This document shows positions 9,858 through 21,013 of a DNA stretch of 64,000 nucleotides, piece by piece. The DNA lies in NCBI GenBank assembly GCA_020630795.1, contig JAHDIK010000003.1, positions 172,344-236,343 on the forward strand. Reading direction: 5' to 3'. The DNA comes from Colwellia sp. Lineage in GTDB: Bacteria; Pseudomonadota; Gammaproteobacteria; Enterobacterales; Alteromonadaceae. The notes beneath the pieces were generated by a model. It was given only the letters and a program-made list of their open reading frames with translations, searched no databases and had not been told where the DNA came from. The stretch's first letter is position 1, and every line of letters begins with the position of its first letter. Made by a program: the position numbers and the translations under genes.

Positions 9858-10706
9858 TTGAAGTTTATTTGTGCATTACTTCTTTTAGTTAGCCCTTTTT
9901 TGTCTGCCCAATGTGTAGATAACGAAGAGCTGTGTGCCACAGTCGGTAAGTGGGATTTCAGTATTGGTCTAGGTGCCGGAGTACTCACAAACCCTCTACA
10001 TGATGGTGAGAATATTCCACTTGTTATCGTACCTAGTTTTAGCTATTACGGTGAGCGAGTATTCTTTCAAAATAATACTCTTGGTTACACGTTATACGAA
10101 AATGAATCTATTGCATTTAGTGCCATAACGCTAATTAATAACGAATACGCTTATTTTAATCGTTGGCACCCTCAAAATATTTTTCTTCCTAAATCTTCAA
10201 GTGATGTTATTGACCAGTCTCCGTCAGAGAGTTTTCAGCCAGATATTAGTTATAAAAAAGTAGCTAAGAGAAAATGGGCATTAGATGTGGGCGCTCAGCT
10301 CAATTGGTTTATTTCAAACTCGGTGAATGCTGAATTTAAAGTTTTACATGACGTAAATAAAGCATATAGGGGATTTAATGCTAATGCTGAAGTGTCTAAA
10401 GTCTTTCGTATTAACGAGCATTCAGTATTGGAAGTAACGCTTGGGGCCCAATGGAATAGCGAGGCGTTGGTAGATTACTACTACGGTATTAGTGCAGATG
10501 AAACCAGCGCGTCATCAAGTATTTATCAGGGGAAAGCAGGAGTAAATCCATATCTTAACATTGGGTACGCATATCGTATAAATGACGAATGGCAGTTAAA
10601 AGCATTTCTTAAACGAAAGAAACTATCGAGTAATATTTATTTGAGTCCGATAGTGCAAGATACAACGGTCGATTTAATATTTATGGGCTTTTTCTATGAA
10701 TTTTAA
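9858..10706 (+). CDS. MipA/OmpV family outer-membrane protein
   Basis: A 282-residue protein with an N-terminal signal peptide (MKFICALLLLVSPFLSAQC). The body is made of alternating aromatic beta strands and ends in FMGFFYEF, as in outer-membrane barrels. DFSIGLGAGVLTNPLHDGENIPLVIVPSFSYYGERVFFQNNTLGY is the recognisable MipA/OmpV N-terminal part. It starts with TTG (9858); an ATG at 9836 is out of frame and stops at once, so TTG is the only good start. Its last 11 bases overlap the DUF3019 gene, and the next genes are a two-component pair, so a role in envelope response to a signal sensed by that pair is likely. Confidence 0.8.
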   Translation: MKFICALLLLVSPFLSAQCVDNEELCATVGKWDFSIGLGAGVLTNPLHDGENIPLVIVPSFSYYGERVFFQNNTLGYTLYENESIAFSAITLINNEYAYFNRWHPQNIFLPKSSSDVIDQSPSESFQPDISYKKVAKRKWALDVGAQLNWFISNSVNAEFKVLHDVNKAYRGFNANAEVSKVFRINEHSVLEVTLGAQWNSEALVDYYYGISADETSASSSIYQGKAGVNPYLNIGYAYRINDEWQLKAFLKRKKLSSNIYLSPIVQDTTVDLIFMGFFYEF

Positions 10707-11106
10707 ATCGGCGTTAATGAGTACGTTAATATTAGTTATGGGGTTTCACGTATATGCAGAGCAGGCGTCAGACTCTTTAGGTAATGTTTCCCCTTCGATT
10801 AAGTTAAAGGTTACGCCTTCGGTATGTATTGTTAGAGATAAAGGGCAGCTATGTAAAATGCGTGTAACCGCAAGCTGGGAAAGCAATGTACCAGTTGATG
10901 TGTGCTTGTATTCAAACGAGAAACAATTAAATTGCTGGAATAACCAAACAGATGTTAAGCAAGTGTTTGATATTTCCCTAGATAAAAAACTCATATTTAC
11001 CTTACGTAATAGGCAAAAAACTCTCGCTACTCAATATGTAAAAGTTAATGCGAGTCAATCAAACAAGTATCGCCGACGGTTACGTTCTCAATGGAGTTTA
11101 TTTTAA
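10696..11106 (+). CDS. DUF3019 family protein, exported
   Basis: A 136-residue protein with a signal peptide ending near VYA. The mature part has the DUF3019 pattern: SIKLKVTPSVCIVRDKGQLCKMRVTASWES followed by VDVCLYSNEKQLNCW. Four cysteines in two pairs suggest disulfides in the periplasm. Function unknown. It overlaps the MipA-like gene by 11 bases and the response regulator gene by one base (TAATG), so translation is probably coupled. The same gene set occurs in other Alteromonadales, which supports a joint role. Confidence 0.75.
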   Translation: MNFKSALMSTLILVMGFHVYAEQASDSLGNVSPSIKLKVTPSVCIVRDKGQLCKMRVTASWESNVPVDVCLYSNEKQLNCWNNQTDVKQVFDISLDKKLIFTLRNRQKTLATQYVKVNASQSNKYRRRLRSQWSLF

Positions 11107-11798
11107 TGAAGCACATATTGTTAGTTGAAGACGATATTCGTTTATCGCAACTTGTTTCTAAGTTTTTAGAGCAAAATGGATTTCAGGTGTCAGTGCTAAA
11201 TCAGGGCGATCAAGCAATTAGTTACATTCAAAAAAACACGTTAGATTTAATTATTTTGGATGTTATGTTACCTAAACTCGATGGTTTTAGTATTTGCCGA
11301 AAAATTCGTGACTCTTTTGATAATCCGGTTATTTTTTTAACAGCAAAAGACAGTGATTTTGATCATGTATTGGGTTTAGAAATTGGCGCAGACGATTACA
11401 TTATTAAACCTGTGGAACCCCATGTTTTATTAGCTAGAATTAATATGTTGTTAAGGCGACAATCGACTCTTAAAGTCAGCAATATAGATTTAATCAACTT
11501 TGGTTCATTATCAATTAATAAATCTTCACGCCAAGTCACAATAGGTGAGCAAGCTATCGAATTAACCAGTCATGAATTTGAATTGTTGTGGCTGTTAGCT
11601 CAGCATGCTGGCGAGCCTCAAAGCAGAGAGTATATCCATAAAAAAATGATCGGTAGGGAGTACGACGGACTCGATCGTAGTGTTGATGTACGTATTTCTC
11701 GATTGAGAAAAAAACTGGGCGATAACCCAGATAACCCGACTAAAGTGCTTACTGTGTGGGGAAAGGGGTACATGTTAAGTAAAACTGCTTGGGAATAG
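11106..11798 (+). CDS. OmpR/PhoB-family response regulator
   Basis: A 230-residue DNA-binding regulator. The receiver domain has the acidic pair (VEDD, residues 8-10), phospho-acceptor Asp 52 (LDVMLP), TAKD and the KP pair (IIKPVEP). The C-terminal winged helix includes ELTSHEFELLWLLAQHAGE and SVDVRISRLRKKLGD...VWGKGYML. The start at 11106 overlaps the previous stop by one base. It is most like RstA among known members. It likely controls the mipA-DUF3019 operon in which it lies; that is inference from position. Confidence 0.92.
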   Translation: MKHILLVEDDIRLSQLVSKFLEQNGFQVSVLNQGDQAISYIQKNTLDLIILDVMLPKLDGFSICRKIRDSFDNPVIFLTAKDSDFDHVLGLEIGADDYIIKPVEPHVLLARINMLLRRQSTLKVSNIDLINFGSLSINKSSRQVTIGEQAIELTSHEFELLWLLAQHAGEPQSREYIHKKMIGREYDGLDRSVDVRISRLRKKLGDNPDNPTKVLTVWGKGYMLSKTAWE

Positions 11799-11843
11799 TA
11801 TGAACGTAATTTATATTTTAGAATACTCCTGTGAGCATTAAGT

Positions 11844-13136
11844 ATGACACGCCTTTTTGTTAGCCTTTACGCATTAATCGTATGCGGTTTACTTACCATA
11901 AACTTTATATCAGAAAGGGTATGGAAGAGTGTTGTAGAAAAAAACACACAAGATTTTTATCAAACGCAGCAGGTTATTGAATCACTTCCTCAACTTATAT
12001 CCTTATCAACACAATCAAATTCTTTTCAAAATACGGCTAATGTTCCTTTAAGTGTTCATGATTTGAACGAGTTTTTCTGGTTAGATGAACAAATAACCTT
12101 ACTAAATGCCGGTAAGAGTGTTGTTATGTTTAATGAACTCGAAAACCCTATTTTTTATATCAAGATCCCTAATGAAAACAAGGTGTATCAATTTGGTCCT
12201 TTTATTCAGCAGCAAGGCTCTCAATCATTAGCGGTTTATAAATGGATTATTCTTAGCGTATCGTATTTATTGTTAGCTGCAATTATTGCTATTTGGTTAA
12301 AACCGTTATGGCGAGATTTGTCACAATTAAACAGTATGGCGCTATCAATTTCTGACGGTAATTTAGATATTTCTCCTAACGTTACTACCCAATCTCCTAT
12401 CAATCATGTAGTCGTAACATTTCATCATATGTCACGTCGAATAAAGCGCTTATTAGAAGATCAAAAACACTTAGTAAATGCGGTTTCACATGAGTTACGA
12501 ACGCCTTTATCGCGTTTACGTTTTGCGTTGGCTGTTGCGCCGAATAAAAATGACCAAGCCACAAAAGATATGGAATCTGATATCAAAGAAATTGAAAATC
12601 TTGTTGATGAAATGCTCGGTTACGCTAGATTAGAAAACGTTAACCAGTCTATTGAATTTACTCAGGTGAACTTAACTGAGATCGTTGCATCACAAATATC
12701 CAAACTGACTGATTCAAGTTTAGTTCATGTTAATGCTGATATTCATCAACAACACTTTTTAATATGTAATCAAAAGCTTATTGAGCGCGCTTTACAAAAT
12801 TTATTAACCAACGCAATGCGTTACGCAAATTCTCAGGTATTGGTGTCGATTGTTGAGGGTAAATCTACATTAAATATTTCGGTGCAAGATGACGGTGCTG
12901 GCATTGAAGAACATGAACTGAAACATGTTTTTGAGCCGTTTTATCGAGCTAACGAATCTAGTGGTAAAACTAACTCCGGTAGTGTTATTAATACCAATAC
13001 ATCGTCTAGTGGTGGCTTTGGTCTTGGTTTAGCTATTGTCAGGCGTATTTGTGATTGGCATCGGGGCAAATGCTGGGTTGAAAAGTCTGAACTTGGTGGG
13101 TGTAAATTTGTGTTAAGTTTTCCCTTAAAGAAATAA
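11844..13136 (+). CDS. membrane sensor histidine kinase (RstB-like)
   Basis: A 430-residue inner-membrane kinase. It has a transmembrane helix at residues 4-22, a periplasmic domain of about 110 residues, a second helix near 133-152, then HAMP, HisKA with the H-box VSHELRTPLSRLRF (His 216) and a HATPase_c domain (N-box ERALQNLLTNAMRYA, G boxes DDGAGIEE and GGFGLGLAIVRRI). It is partner to the response regulator 45 bases upstream. The signal is unknown. A Ser/Thr/Asn-rich insert (NESSGKTNSGSVINTNTSSS) lies in the ATP lid and makes the lid longer than usual. Confidence 0.92.
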   Translation: MTRLFVSLYALIVCGLLTINFISERVWKSVVEKNTQDFYQTQQVIESLPQLISLSTQSNSFQNTANVPLSVHDLNEFFWLDEQITLLNAGKSVVMFNELENPIFYIKIPNENKVYQFGPFIQQQGSQSLAVYKWIILSVSYLLLAAIIAIWLKPLWRDLSQLNSMALSISDGNLDISPNVTTQSPINHVVVTFHHMSRRIKRLLEDQKHLVNAVSHELRTPLSRLRFALAVAPNKNDQATKDMESDIKEIENLVDEMLGYARLENVNQSIEFTQVNLTEIVASQISKLTDSSLVHVNADIHQQHFLICNQKLIERALQNLLTNAMRYANSQVLVSIVEGKSTLNISVQDDGAGIEEHELKHVFEPFYRANESSGKTNSGSVINTNTSSSGGFGLGLAIVRRICDWHRGKCWVEKSELGGCKFVLSFPLKK

Positions 13137-13279
13137 TGGATAATTTGTACGGGTTATTGCTCGGATAATCATCAAAAACCTATTATTTTCACTACATTTT
13201 TTGTCATTAATTGTGTAAAATCACCATCCATTTTTTATTAATCGCATTAGTCTACCCAAAGCCTTAACTTTTCAAGTAG

Positions 13280-14278
<999 letters not shown>

Positions 14279-14289
14279 GAAAGCCAATA

Positions 14290-16689
14290 ATGAAATTTAG
14301 TGAATCATGGTTAAGAGAGTGGGTTAATCCTGCAATAACTTCAGATGAGTTATCTCATCAAATTACAATGGCTGGACTAGAAGTAGATGCTGTTGATCCT
14401 GTCGCAGGCGAGTTTACCGGAGTTTTGATTGGTGAAGTTGTTGAATGTGGTCCGCATCCTGATGCTGATAAGTTACAAGTAACTAAGATTAACCTTGGCC
14501 CCGACTTTAACGATGGCGAGTTGGTTGATATTGTTTGCGGTGCTAAAAACTGTCGTTTAGGCCTTAAAGTGGCTGTTGCTACTGTTGGCGCTGTATTACC
14601 AGGCGATTTCAAAATTAAGAAAGCTAAGCTTCGTGGTGTGCCATCTCACGGTATGTTATGTAGCGAATCTGAAATTGGCTTAGCTGATAGCTCAGACGGA
14701 ATTTTAGAATTAGCGCAAGATGCACCATTAGGTGTATGTGTACGCGAATATTTAAACTTGAACGATGTAACTATTGATGTTGACTTAACAGCTAACCGTG
14801 GCGATTGTTTAGGGCTTAAAGGTTTAGCACGTGAAGTTGGTGTGTTGAATAGTTTATCTGTTTCAGAGCCGGAAATTTCTGATGTAACGCCAACGATTGA
14901 TGACACGCTTGCGATTACTTTATCAGCAGAAGAAGCTTGTCCTCGATATTTAGGGCGCGTAATCAAAAACATTAACGTTAATGCAGCAACCCCGTTATGG
15001 ATGGTTGAAAAATTAAGACGTTGTGGTATTCGCTCAATTGATCCTGTTGTAGACGTAACGAATTATGTTTTATTAGAGCAAGGGCATCCAATGCATGCTT
15101 TTGACCTAGGAAAAATTGAAGGCGGTATTAACGTACGTTTTGCGAATAAAGACGAAAAGTTAACCTTGCTTGATGAAAATGAAGTAACGCTTTCAACTGA
15201 AACACTCGTTATTGCTGATGACAATAAAGTGCTAGCAATGGCTGGTATTTTTGGTGGCCTTAATTCAGGTGTTACGAGCGAGTCGAAAGACATTTTACTT
15301 GAAAGTGCATTTTTTAGCCCATTAGCTATTTTAGGTAAAGCTCGTCAATACGGTTTGCACACTGATGCTTCTCATCGATATGAGCGCGGTGTAGATCCTA
15401 CGCTTCAGCACGATGCGATGAACCGTGCAACTGAACTGTTAATTGAAATTGTAGGTGGTGAAGCAGGGCCAATTGTAGAAGCTAAATCTGACGCTAATTT
15501 ACCTGCTGAAAAGTCAATTACATTACGTAGAGAAAAGCTTGATTCTCGCATTGGTCATCATATTGAAGATGAAAAAGTATCTGAAATTTTAACGCGTTTA
15601 GGCTTTTCTGTTACTTTTGAAAACAATGTCTGGGATGTAACGGTTCCTGCATACCGTTTTGATATTAAAATCGAAGTAGATTTAATCGAAGAAGTCGCTC
15701 GTATATTTGGTTACAACAATATTCCTAACGTGTCGCCTAAAGCAACGTTAAGCATGTGTCCAAACAAAGAAGCAGACTTAAGTGTAAGCAAATTAAGAAA
15801 TACGTTAGTTAATCGAGGCTATCAAGAAGCAATTACGTATAGTTTTGTTGACCCTAAAGTTCAGGCACTAATTCATCCTGATCAAGAAGTGATGACATTA
15901 CCTCATCCTATTTCGTCTGAAATGTCAGTTATGCGATTAAGCTTATGGACTGGGTTATTGCAATCAGTCACGTATAACCAGAATCGTCAACAAAGCCGTA
16001 TTCGCTTGTTTGAAACAGGTTTACGTTTTATTCCTGACGAATCAGTTGAAAATGGTGTAAGACAAGACAATATGATCGCCGGTGTAATTACAGGACAACG
16101 TAATGAAGAGCACTGGGATATGGAAAAAGCAGCTACAGATTTCTTTGATATTAAATCAGACGTAGAGGCATTACTGTCGTTAACGGCTAATGCATCTGAT
16201 TACGAATTTTCTAAAGAAGAAATTAGCGCATTGCACCCAGGGCAAACAGCAGGTATTTACAGAAATGGTACCTTAGTTGGGCATGTTGGAACCTTACACC
16301 CTGAATTAGAAAGGAAATTTGGTTTAAATAGTCGTACGTTAATTTTTGAACTATTATTGTCTGAAATTTTGTCAGCTAATATCCCTGAAGCTAGTGATAT
16401 ATCTCGCTTTCCGTCAAATAGACGTGACATTGCCGTTGTTGTAAAAGACGACGTGGATGCAAAAAAAGTGTTACAACTTATTGAAAAGGTTGGCGGAAAT
16501 AATTTAATTGATCTAAACTTGTTTGATGTATACCGCGGGGAAAGTATTGAACCAGGTTTCAAAAGCTTAGCAATCGCGATGATACTGCAAGACAACGACA
16601 AAACTCTTGAAGAAAAAGATATTTCTGACGTTGTTAATCGGGTGGTAGATACACTTAAAACTGAATTAAATGCATCACTGAGGGATTAA
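14290..16689 (+). CDS. pheT: phenylalanine--tRNA ligase beta subunit
   Basis: A 799-residue partner of PheS (E. coli 795). The domains in order are an N-terminal tRNA-binding (EMAP-like) domain with [18 protein letters not shown]3/B4 editing domain, B5, the catalytic-like core (RLFETGLRF) and a C-terminal ferredoxin-fold anticodon-binding domain ([14 protein letters not shown]). It is 11 bases after pheS and 3 bases before ihfA, so all three are probably one transcript, as in other enterics and Alteromonadales. Confidence 0.97.
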   Translation: MKFSESWLREWVNPAITSDELSHQITMAGLEVDAVDPVAGEFTGVLIGEVVECGPHPDADKLQVTKINLGPDFNDGELVDIVCGAKNCRLGLKVAVATVGAVLPGDFKIKKAKLRGVPSHGMLCSESEIGLADSSDGILELAQDAPLGVCVREYLNLNDVTIDVDLTANRGDCLGLKGLAREVGVLNSLSVSEPEISDVTPTIDDTLAITLSAEEACPRYLGRVIKNINVNAATPLWMVEKLRRCGIRSIDPVVDVTNYVLLEQGHPMHAFDLGKIEGGINVRFANKDEKLTLLDENEVTLSTETLVIADDNKVLAMAGIFGGLNSGVTSESKDILLESAFFSPLAILGKARQYGLHTDASHRYERGVDPTLQHDAMNRATELLIEIVGGEAGPIVEAKSDANLPAEKSITLRREKLDSRIGHHIEDEKVSEILTRLGFSVTFENNVWDVTVPAYRFDIKIEVDLIEEVARIFGYNNIPNVSPKATLSMCPNKEADLSVSKLRNTLVNRGYQEAITYSFVDPKVQALIHPDQEVMTLPHPISSEMSVMRLSLWTGLLQSVTYNQNRQQSRIRLFETGLRFIPDESVENGVRQDNMIAGVITGQRNEEHWDMEKAATDFFDIKSDVEALLSLTANASDYEFSKEEISALHPGQTAGIYRNGTLVGHVGTLHPELERKFGLNSRTLIFELLLSEILSANIPEASDISRFPSNRRDIAVVVKDDVDAKKVLQLIEKVGGNNLIDLNLFDVYRGESIEPGFKSLAIAMILQDNDKTLEEKDISDVVNRVVDTLKTELNASLRD

Positions 16690-16692
16690 GCA

Positions 16693-16983
16693 ATGGCGCT
16701 TACCAAAGCAGAAGTAGCAGAACATTTGTATGAAAAAGTTGGGCTGAGCAAGCGCGACGCAAAAGATATGGTAGAAGTATTTTTTGAAGAAATACGTGAG
16801 ACGTTAGAAGCCGGTGAGCAGGTTAAACTTTCGGGATTTGGAAACTTTGATCTGCGAGTTAAGAGCGAACGTCCAGGTAGAAACCCTAAAACTGGTGAAG
16901 ATATTCCCATTTCTGCGCGTAAGGTAGTTACGTTTAGGCCAGGTCAAAAATTAAAAAGTCGTGTTGAAAACGGAAATAGCTAG
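16693..16983 (+). CDS. ihfA: integration host factor alpha subunit
   Basis: A 96-residue DNA-bending protein (E. coli 99) that works as a heterodimer with IhfB in nucleoid structure, transcription and recombination. It begins [24 protein letters not shown]. The DNA-binding arm carries [32 protein letters not shown], with the intercalating Pro in [10 protein letters not shown]. It follows pheT by 3 bases and is closed by a terminator. The C-terminal tail is slightly shorter than in E. coli. Confidence 0.97.
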   Translation: MALTKAEVAEHLYEKVGLSKRDAKDMVEVFFEEIRETLEAGEQVKLSGFGNFDLRVKSERPGRNPKTGEDIPISARKVVTFRPGQKLKSRVENGNS

Positions 16984-17012
16984 AAGTTATATTTGAATAC
17001 ACTTTTTAGAAG

Positions 17013-17037
17013 AAAGGCTGCTCTGCAGCCTTTTTTA
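17013..17037 (+). terminator. rho-independent terminator after ihfA
   Basis: AAAGGCTGC pairs with GCAGCCTTT around TCT, followed by a T-run (17031-17036). It ends the pheST-ihfA operon and lies between convergent genes. Confidence 0.9.
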
Positions 17038-17052
17038 ATATCTATAGAAAAG

Positions 17053-17610
17053 TTATATATTTTTAGTGGTTACTTCATTAACTTTTTCATTGTTTGTTGG
17101 TTTTTTGGTTAGCCAATGTGCTGTTACCTTACAACAGCCTATTACACTATGAATTATAATGAGTAGGCTTAACGCTAAAAATGCTCCTGTCGCTAGTGCA
17201 ATAAAGTCGATTGGAATCGCCAGTTGGTATTGCTCTAAGGTCGCTTGCGCCATAGGTAAATCATATTCTGTAATAAATGCGTATAAACGTTTGAAGTAGT
17301 CAGCTTGTTCAATACTTATTAAGTGATTTTGTAAGTTGGTTACTCTATTAGACGTATCAACGATGAGTGCGCCTGTTTCCGATATTGAAGGCTCGGTATT
17401 AGCAGAATATTTTTGAATCATTTCAGCTAAATTGCCATCAAAATGACGGTCAGCAATAAGCTGAAACTGTGTTAGCTGTTGTAGTGCTTCGTTTAGGTGC
17501 CCGGATAAACGCTGAGAGTATTGCTGTATAAATTCTGGGAATTGAACGCCAAAAATAAAGGCGATAGTGAAAATACAACGGTCTATTAATGTTGCAAATA
17601 ACTTAAACAT
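17053..17610 (-). CDS. DUF2937 family membrane protein
   Basis: A 185-residue protein from the ATG at 17608-17610, which gives MFKLFATLIDRCIFTIAFIFGVQFPEFIQQY, the normal family start. The frame is open upstream but those residues are atypical. It has one N-terminal hydrophobic helix, a long coiled, periplasmic-looking middle and a second membrane helix near residues 134-157 (FIALATGAFLALSLLIIIHSVIG). Function unknown. It is a single gene, divergent from the ABC exporter gene. Confidence 0.7.
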   Translation of the reverse strand: MFKLFATLIDRCIFTIAFIFGVQFPEFIQQYSQRLSGHLNEALQQLTQFQLIADRHFDGNLAEMIQKYSANTEPSISETGALIVDTSNRVTNLQNHLISIEQADYFKRLYAFITEYDLPMAQATLEQYQLAIPIDFIALATGAFLALSLLIIIHSVIGCCKVTAHWLTKKPTNNEKVNEVTTKNI

Positions 17611-17789
17611 AATCCTACTTATCTGTTGCGTATAGGTAAACCTGTACACATGTTCCTTACCGTATAGGATAAAACGGCATGATTGTATAGTAAAGCCTGA
17701 AAATTTGAACGTTAAATACTTCAAAGTGTTTGTAGTGTTTTAGTAAACGCTATATGGTTAGCGCATCATCTTTTTTCCTCTTATTATTT

Positions 17790-19571
17790 ATGCGTCGAAA
17801 CCCTTACCCAGAAAGAGAAGTTAACGAAATTAACTGGAATGTCATCAAAATGCTGATTCCATACTTAATGGAATTTAAAGCTAGAATTATTTTTGCATTG
17901 CTGTGTTTAATTCTCACCAAAGTCGCTAGCGTATATTTACCATTTATCTTAAAAGATGTAGTTGATGTGTTAGACAAACAACAAGAAAATAAAATTTTTC
18001 TTGTTCCGTTTGGTTTAGTTGCTGCTTACGGTTTAGTAAGGCTTTCTATCGTTTTATTTGCGGAAATTCGCGACACTTTATTTGGACGAGTAACTGAACG
18101 AGCTATTAGACGAATTGGGTTAAAGGTATTCAGGCATTTACATGCTTTAGATCTCGATTTTCACCTTAACAGGCAAACAGGCGGGTTATCTCGTGACATT
18201 GATCGAGGTAATTCAGGTGTAAGCTTTTTAATGAGATTTATGATCTTTAATATAATTCCAACATTGCTTGAAATAGTCATGGTTATCGTTATTTTGTTCG
18301 TTAACTACGGCATATGGTTCGCACTCATTACAGCTGCATCAATTATTTCATATATTTTGTATTCAGTTAAAGCGACTAATTGGCGTACGGGCTTTATTAG
18401 AGAAGCAAATAAAGCTGACTCGTCAAGTAACACAAGAGCCATTGATAGCTTGCTTAACTATGAAACTGTAAAATACTTCACCAATGAAGAATACGAAGCC
18501 AATGCTTACGACAAACAGCTGGAGCAATGGGAACAAGCAAAAGCAAAAAATCGTTTATCTTTATTTGCCCTAAACGGTGGGCAGGCTTTGATTATTTCAG
18601 TATCAATGACAGCTATGTTGGCACTTGCCGCATATGAAGTGACTCATCAAAACATGACCTTGGGTGACTTTGTACTGATTAACGCCTTTATGATGCAGCT
18701 ATTTATACCGCTTAATTTTTTAGGGTTTGTTTATCGAGAAATAAAAGGGTCTTTAGCAAATATTGAGCATATGTTTGGGTTACTGCTTAAAACACCTAAA
18801 GTATCAGATGATGACAACGCCGAAGTACTTGAGGTTTCTCGCGGTGTGGTTAGCTTTAACAATGTAAGTTTCGCTTATGATAAAAAACGTCCGATTTTAA
18901 ACAACATAAGCTTTGATATAAATGCTGGGCAAAAAGTGGCAATAGTAGGGGAGAGCGGCTCAGGAAAATCTACGTTAGTTAAGTTGTTGTTTCGTTTTTA
19001 CGACGTAAATGATGGCTCGATAACCATTGATGACCACGCGATTGAAAAGGTAACACAGCACTCGTTGAGACGTCATATTGGTATTGTTCCACAAGACACC
19101 GTGTTGTTTAATGATACATTGTTTGAAAACATTAAATACGGGAATACAAACGCTTCGGTAGCGGAAGTGGAGCGAGCAATTCAGTTAGCTCACTTATCAG
19201 ACTTTATTGAGTCTTTACCTGAGGGTTACGAAACCAAAGTTGGAGAGCGTGGTTTAAAGTTATCAGGTGGAGAAAAGCAGCGTGTGGCCATTGCTAGAAC
19301 TATACTAAAGAAACCTCCTATATTAGTTTTTGACGAAGCAACTTCATCATTAGATAGTCATTCAGAGCAAGCCATATTAAACGCAATTAAAACGGTTGCT
19401 AAAGGCCATACGAGCATGGTGATAGCACACCGCTTATCAACTATTGTTGATTCAGACAATATTATTGTTATGAATAAAGGTGAGGTAGTTGAAATGGGTA
19501 ACCACCACGCATTAATAGAAAAACAAAGTCATTATTATAATATGTGGCAATTACAACAAACGCAGTCGTAA
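17790..19571 (+). CDS. ABC transporter, fused permease and ATPase (ATM1/HMT1-like exporter)
   Basis: A 593-residue half-transporter from the ATG at 17790; an ATG at 17754 would add 12 hydrophobic residues, and neither has a strong ribosome binding site. The N-terminal half has six membrane helices. The ATPase half has Walker A GESGSGKS, the Q-loop IVPQDT, the signature LSGGEKQRV, Walker B ILVFDEATSSLD and the H-loop AHRLST. The closest group in my judgement is the Atm1/HMT1-type exporters (ABCB7-like), which move glutathione- or sulfur-containing compounds. The substrate is not proven. The DUF1415 gene follows after 4 bases. Confidence 0.88.
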   Translation: MRRNPYPEREVNEINWNVIKMLIPYLMEFKARIIFALLCLILTKVASVYLPFILKDVVDVLDKQQENKIFLVPFGLVAAYGLVRLSIVLFAEIRDTLFGRVTERAIRRIGLKVFRHLHALDLDFHLNRQTGGLSRDIDRGNSGVSFLMRFMIFNIIPTLLEIVMVIVILFVNYGIWFALITAASIISYILYSVKATNWRTGFIREANKADSSSNTRAIDSLLNYETVKYFTNEEYEANAYDKQLEQWEQAKAKNRLSLFALNGGQALIISVSMTAMLALAAYEVTHQNMTLGDFVLINAFMMQLFIPLNFLGFVYREIKGSLANIEHMFGLLLKTPKVSDDDNAEVLEVSRGVVSFNNVSFAYDKKRPILNNISFDINAGQKVAIVGESGSGKSTLVKLLFRFYDVNDGSITIDDHAIEKVTQHSLRRHIGIVPQDTVLFNDTLFENIKYGNTNASVAEVERAIQLAHLSDFIESLPEGYETKVGERGLKLSGGEKQRVAIARTILKKPPILVFDEATSSLDSHSEQAILNAIKTVAKGHTSMVIAHRLSTIVDSDNIIVMNKGEVVEMGNHHALIEKQSHYYNMWQLQQTQS

Positions 19572-19575
19572 ATTT

Positions 19576-20124
19576 ATGAATAATCGAGGAATTGAAGTAG
19601 TACAAACCCGAAAGTGGGTTGAAGAAGTGATCGTCGGGTTAAATTTTTGTCCGTTCGCCAAAAAAGAATTAGTAAACGACACCATTGATTATGTTGTATC
19701 GTCTCAAAAAAAACTAAAAAGTGCCTTAACCGAGCTATTTGAGCAATGTGACGAGATGCTTAATAACGAAAGTGTTGAAACAAGCCTGATTATCTATAGT
19801 GATGGCTTTAAGTCTTTCGAGAAATATCTATCACTGGTTGATTATGCTAATGAGCTTTTGTTCGATTCTGAGTTTGAAGGGGTATTTCAACTTGCCACGT
19901 TTCACCCTGATTATTATTTTGATGGTACTCAATTTGATGATCCTGAAAATTATACTAATAGGTCACCTTATCCCACTATTCACATTATTCGCGAAGCAAG
20001 CATGACACGAGTGCTTGCAACATATAAAAATCCGGAGAATATTCCAGAAAATAATATTGCGTTAGCAAAAGCAAAAGGAAATGCTTTCTTTGAAAGCTTA
20101 TTAACAAAGATAAAAGCAGACTAG
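19576..20124 (+). CDS. DUF1415 family protein
   Basis: A 182-residue soluble protein with the family's LNFCPFAKKE segment (residues 23-32), the FHPDYYFDGTQFDDPENYTNRSPYPTIHIIREA block and a C-terminal helix. Function unknown. The conserved Cys-Pro-Phe might be catalytic or redox-active, but nothing here shows that. It is 4 bases after the ABC exporter gene and is probably co-transcribed with it. Confidence 0.8.
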   Translation: MNNRGIEVVQTRKWVEEVIVGLNFCPFAKKELVNDTIDYVVSSQKKLKSALTELFEQCDEMLNNESVETSLIIYSDGFKSFEKYLSLVDYANELLFDSEFEGVFQLATFHPDYYFDGTQFDDPENYTNRSPYPTIHIIREASMTRVLATYKNPENIPENNIALAKAKGNAFFESLLTKIKAD

Positions 20125-20151
20125 CGTATACAATCTATTTTGAAAGCTTGG

Positions 20152-20180
20152 CTGAAACCTCTGTTAAAAATAGGTATACT
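20152..20180 (+). promoter_or_regulatory. sigma-70 promoter before the membrane protein/bax pair
   Basis: CTGAAA (20152-20157), a 17-base spacer and TATACT (20175-20180). The expected start of transcription near 20187 leaves a leader of about 30 bases before the GTG start at 20216. Confidence 0.6.
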
Positions 20181-20215
20181 ACGCCGAATTTTAAGCCTTG
20201 AATTAAGGTGAGGTA

Positions 20216-21004
20216 GTGGATAAAAACAAAGTCATTAACGTTGGAAGTACGGTTGAACGTGCTGTACAAGGCGATTACTCAATAGACGTAAAACAAGTCT
20301 TTCAAGAAGCATGGAGTAAAACTCAGCTTTCTCGTATATCAATTAATGTTGGTATATTGCTTTCTTTGTTTATCGGCATGATCGCAACACTTATTGTTGG
20401 TCAATATACCGGTGGAGTTGAAGCCGCATTAGAAAATGCTGAAACTCGTTTTATGATTAACATAATAGCTACGTTAGTTACTTCGCCTTTCGTTGCAGGT
20501 GTTGAAATGATGGGCGTTTTTCATGCGGTTGGTTTAAAAACGAAGCCTCGAATGACATTTTCGTTTTTAAATCGCGGAGCATTGATTGCCATATGCGCGC
20601 TACTTGTTTCTACATTAACGTCTATTGGTTTTAGTTTATTTGTTTTACCTGGATTTTTCTTGTTGGTGACATTATCTTTAACGATTCCATTAGTTGTAGA
20701 AAAAAGGTTAATGCCGCTAAAAGCTATCACGTTAAGTGTGAAAGCACTTAGATTTCAATTCTTTAAGTTACTCGCCATTTATTCTATTTTATTGATGATG
20801 ACATTATGTGCCATGATGCCGTTGCTTGTGTTACTGAAAACAAATTTTGCTGTTATTGGCGTTGTTTTATTTTTGTTTGCTTTAACGTATTTAGCTCCTT
20901 TATATTTTAATGTTAAAGGTGTTTTATATAGAGAAATTTTTGGTGTTCAATTAACTGCTGAAAACGCAGAACTACCAGAAAATTCAGGCAATTTTTCAGC
21001 ATAA
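20216..21004 (+). CDS. integral membrane protein of the bax locus
   Basis: A 262-residue protein starting with GTG after AGGTGAGG. It has about five or six hydrophobic segments, near residues 45-65, 84-105, 120-150, 175-200 and 205-230. In Shewanella genomes a membrane protein at this place, directly before bax, carries the description proline- and glycine-rich transmembrane protein in bax. Function unknown. It is 9 bases before bax and shares its promoter. Confidence 0.7.
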   Translation: MDKNKVINVGSTVERAVQGDYSIDVKQVFQEAWSKTQLSRISINVGILLSLFIGMIATLIVGQYTGGVEAALENAETRFMINIIATLVTSPFVAGVEMMGVFHAVGLKTKPRMTFSFLNRGALIAICALLVSTLTSIGFSLFVLPGFFLLVTLSLTIPLVVEKRLMPLKAITLSVKALRFQFFKLLAIYSILLMMTLCAMMPLLVLLKTNFAVIGVVLFLFALTYLAPLYFNVKGVLYREIFGVQLTAENAELPENSGNFSA

Positions 21005-21013
21005 AGGAATATG

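Noticed and set aside
14646-14972. Antisense open frame of 108 codons within pheT
   Set aside because: It is a shadow of a strongly conserved synthetase gene, with no ribosome binding site and low-complexity translation.
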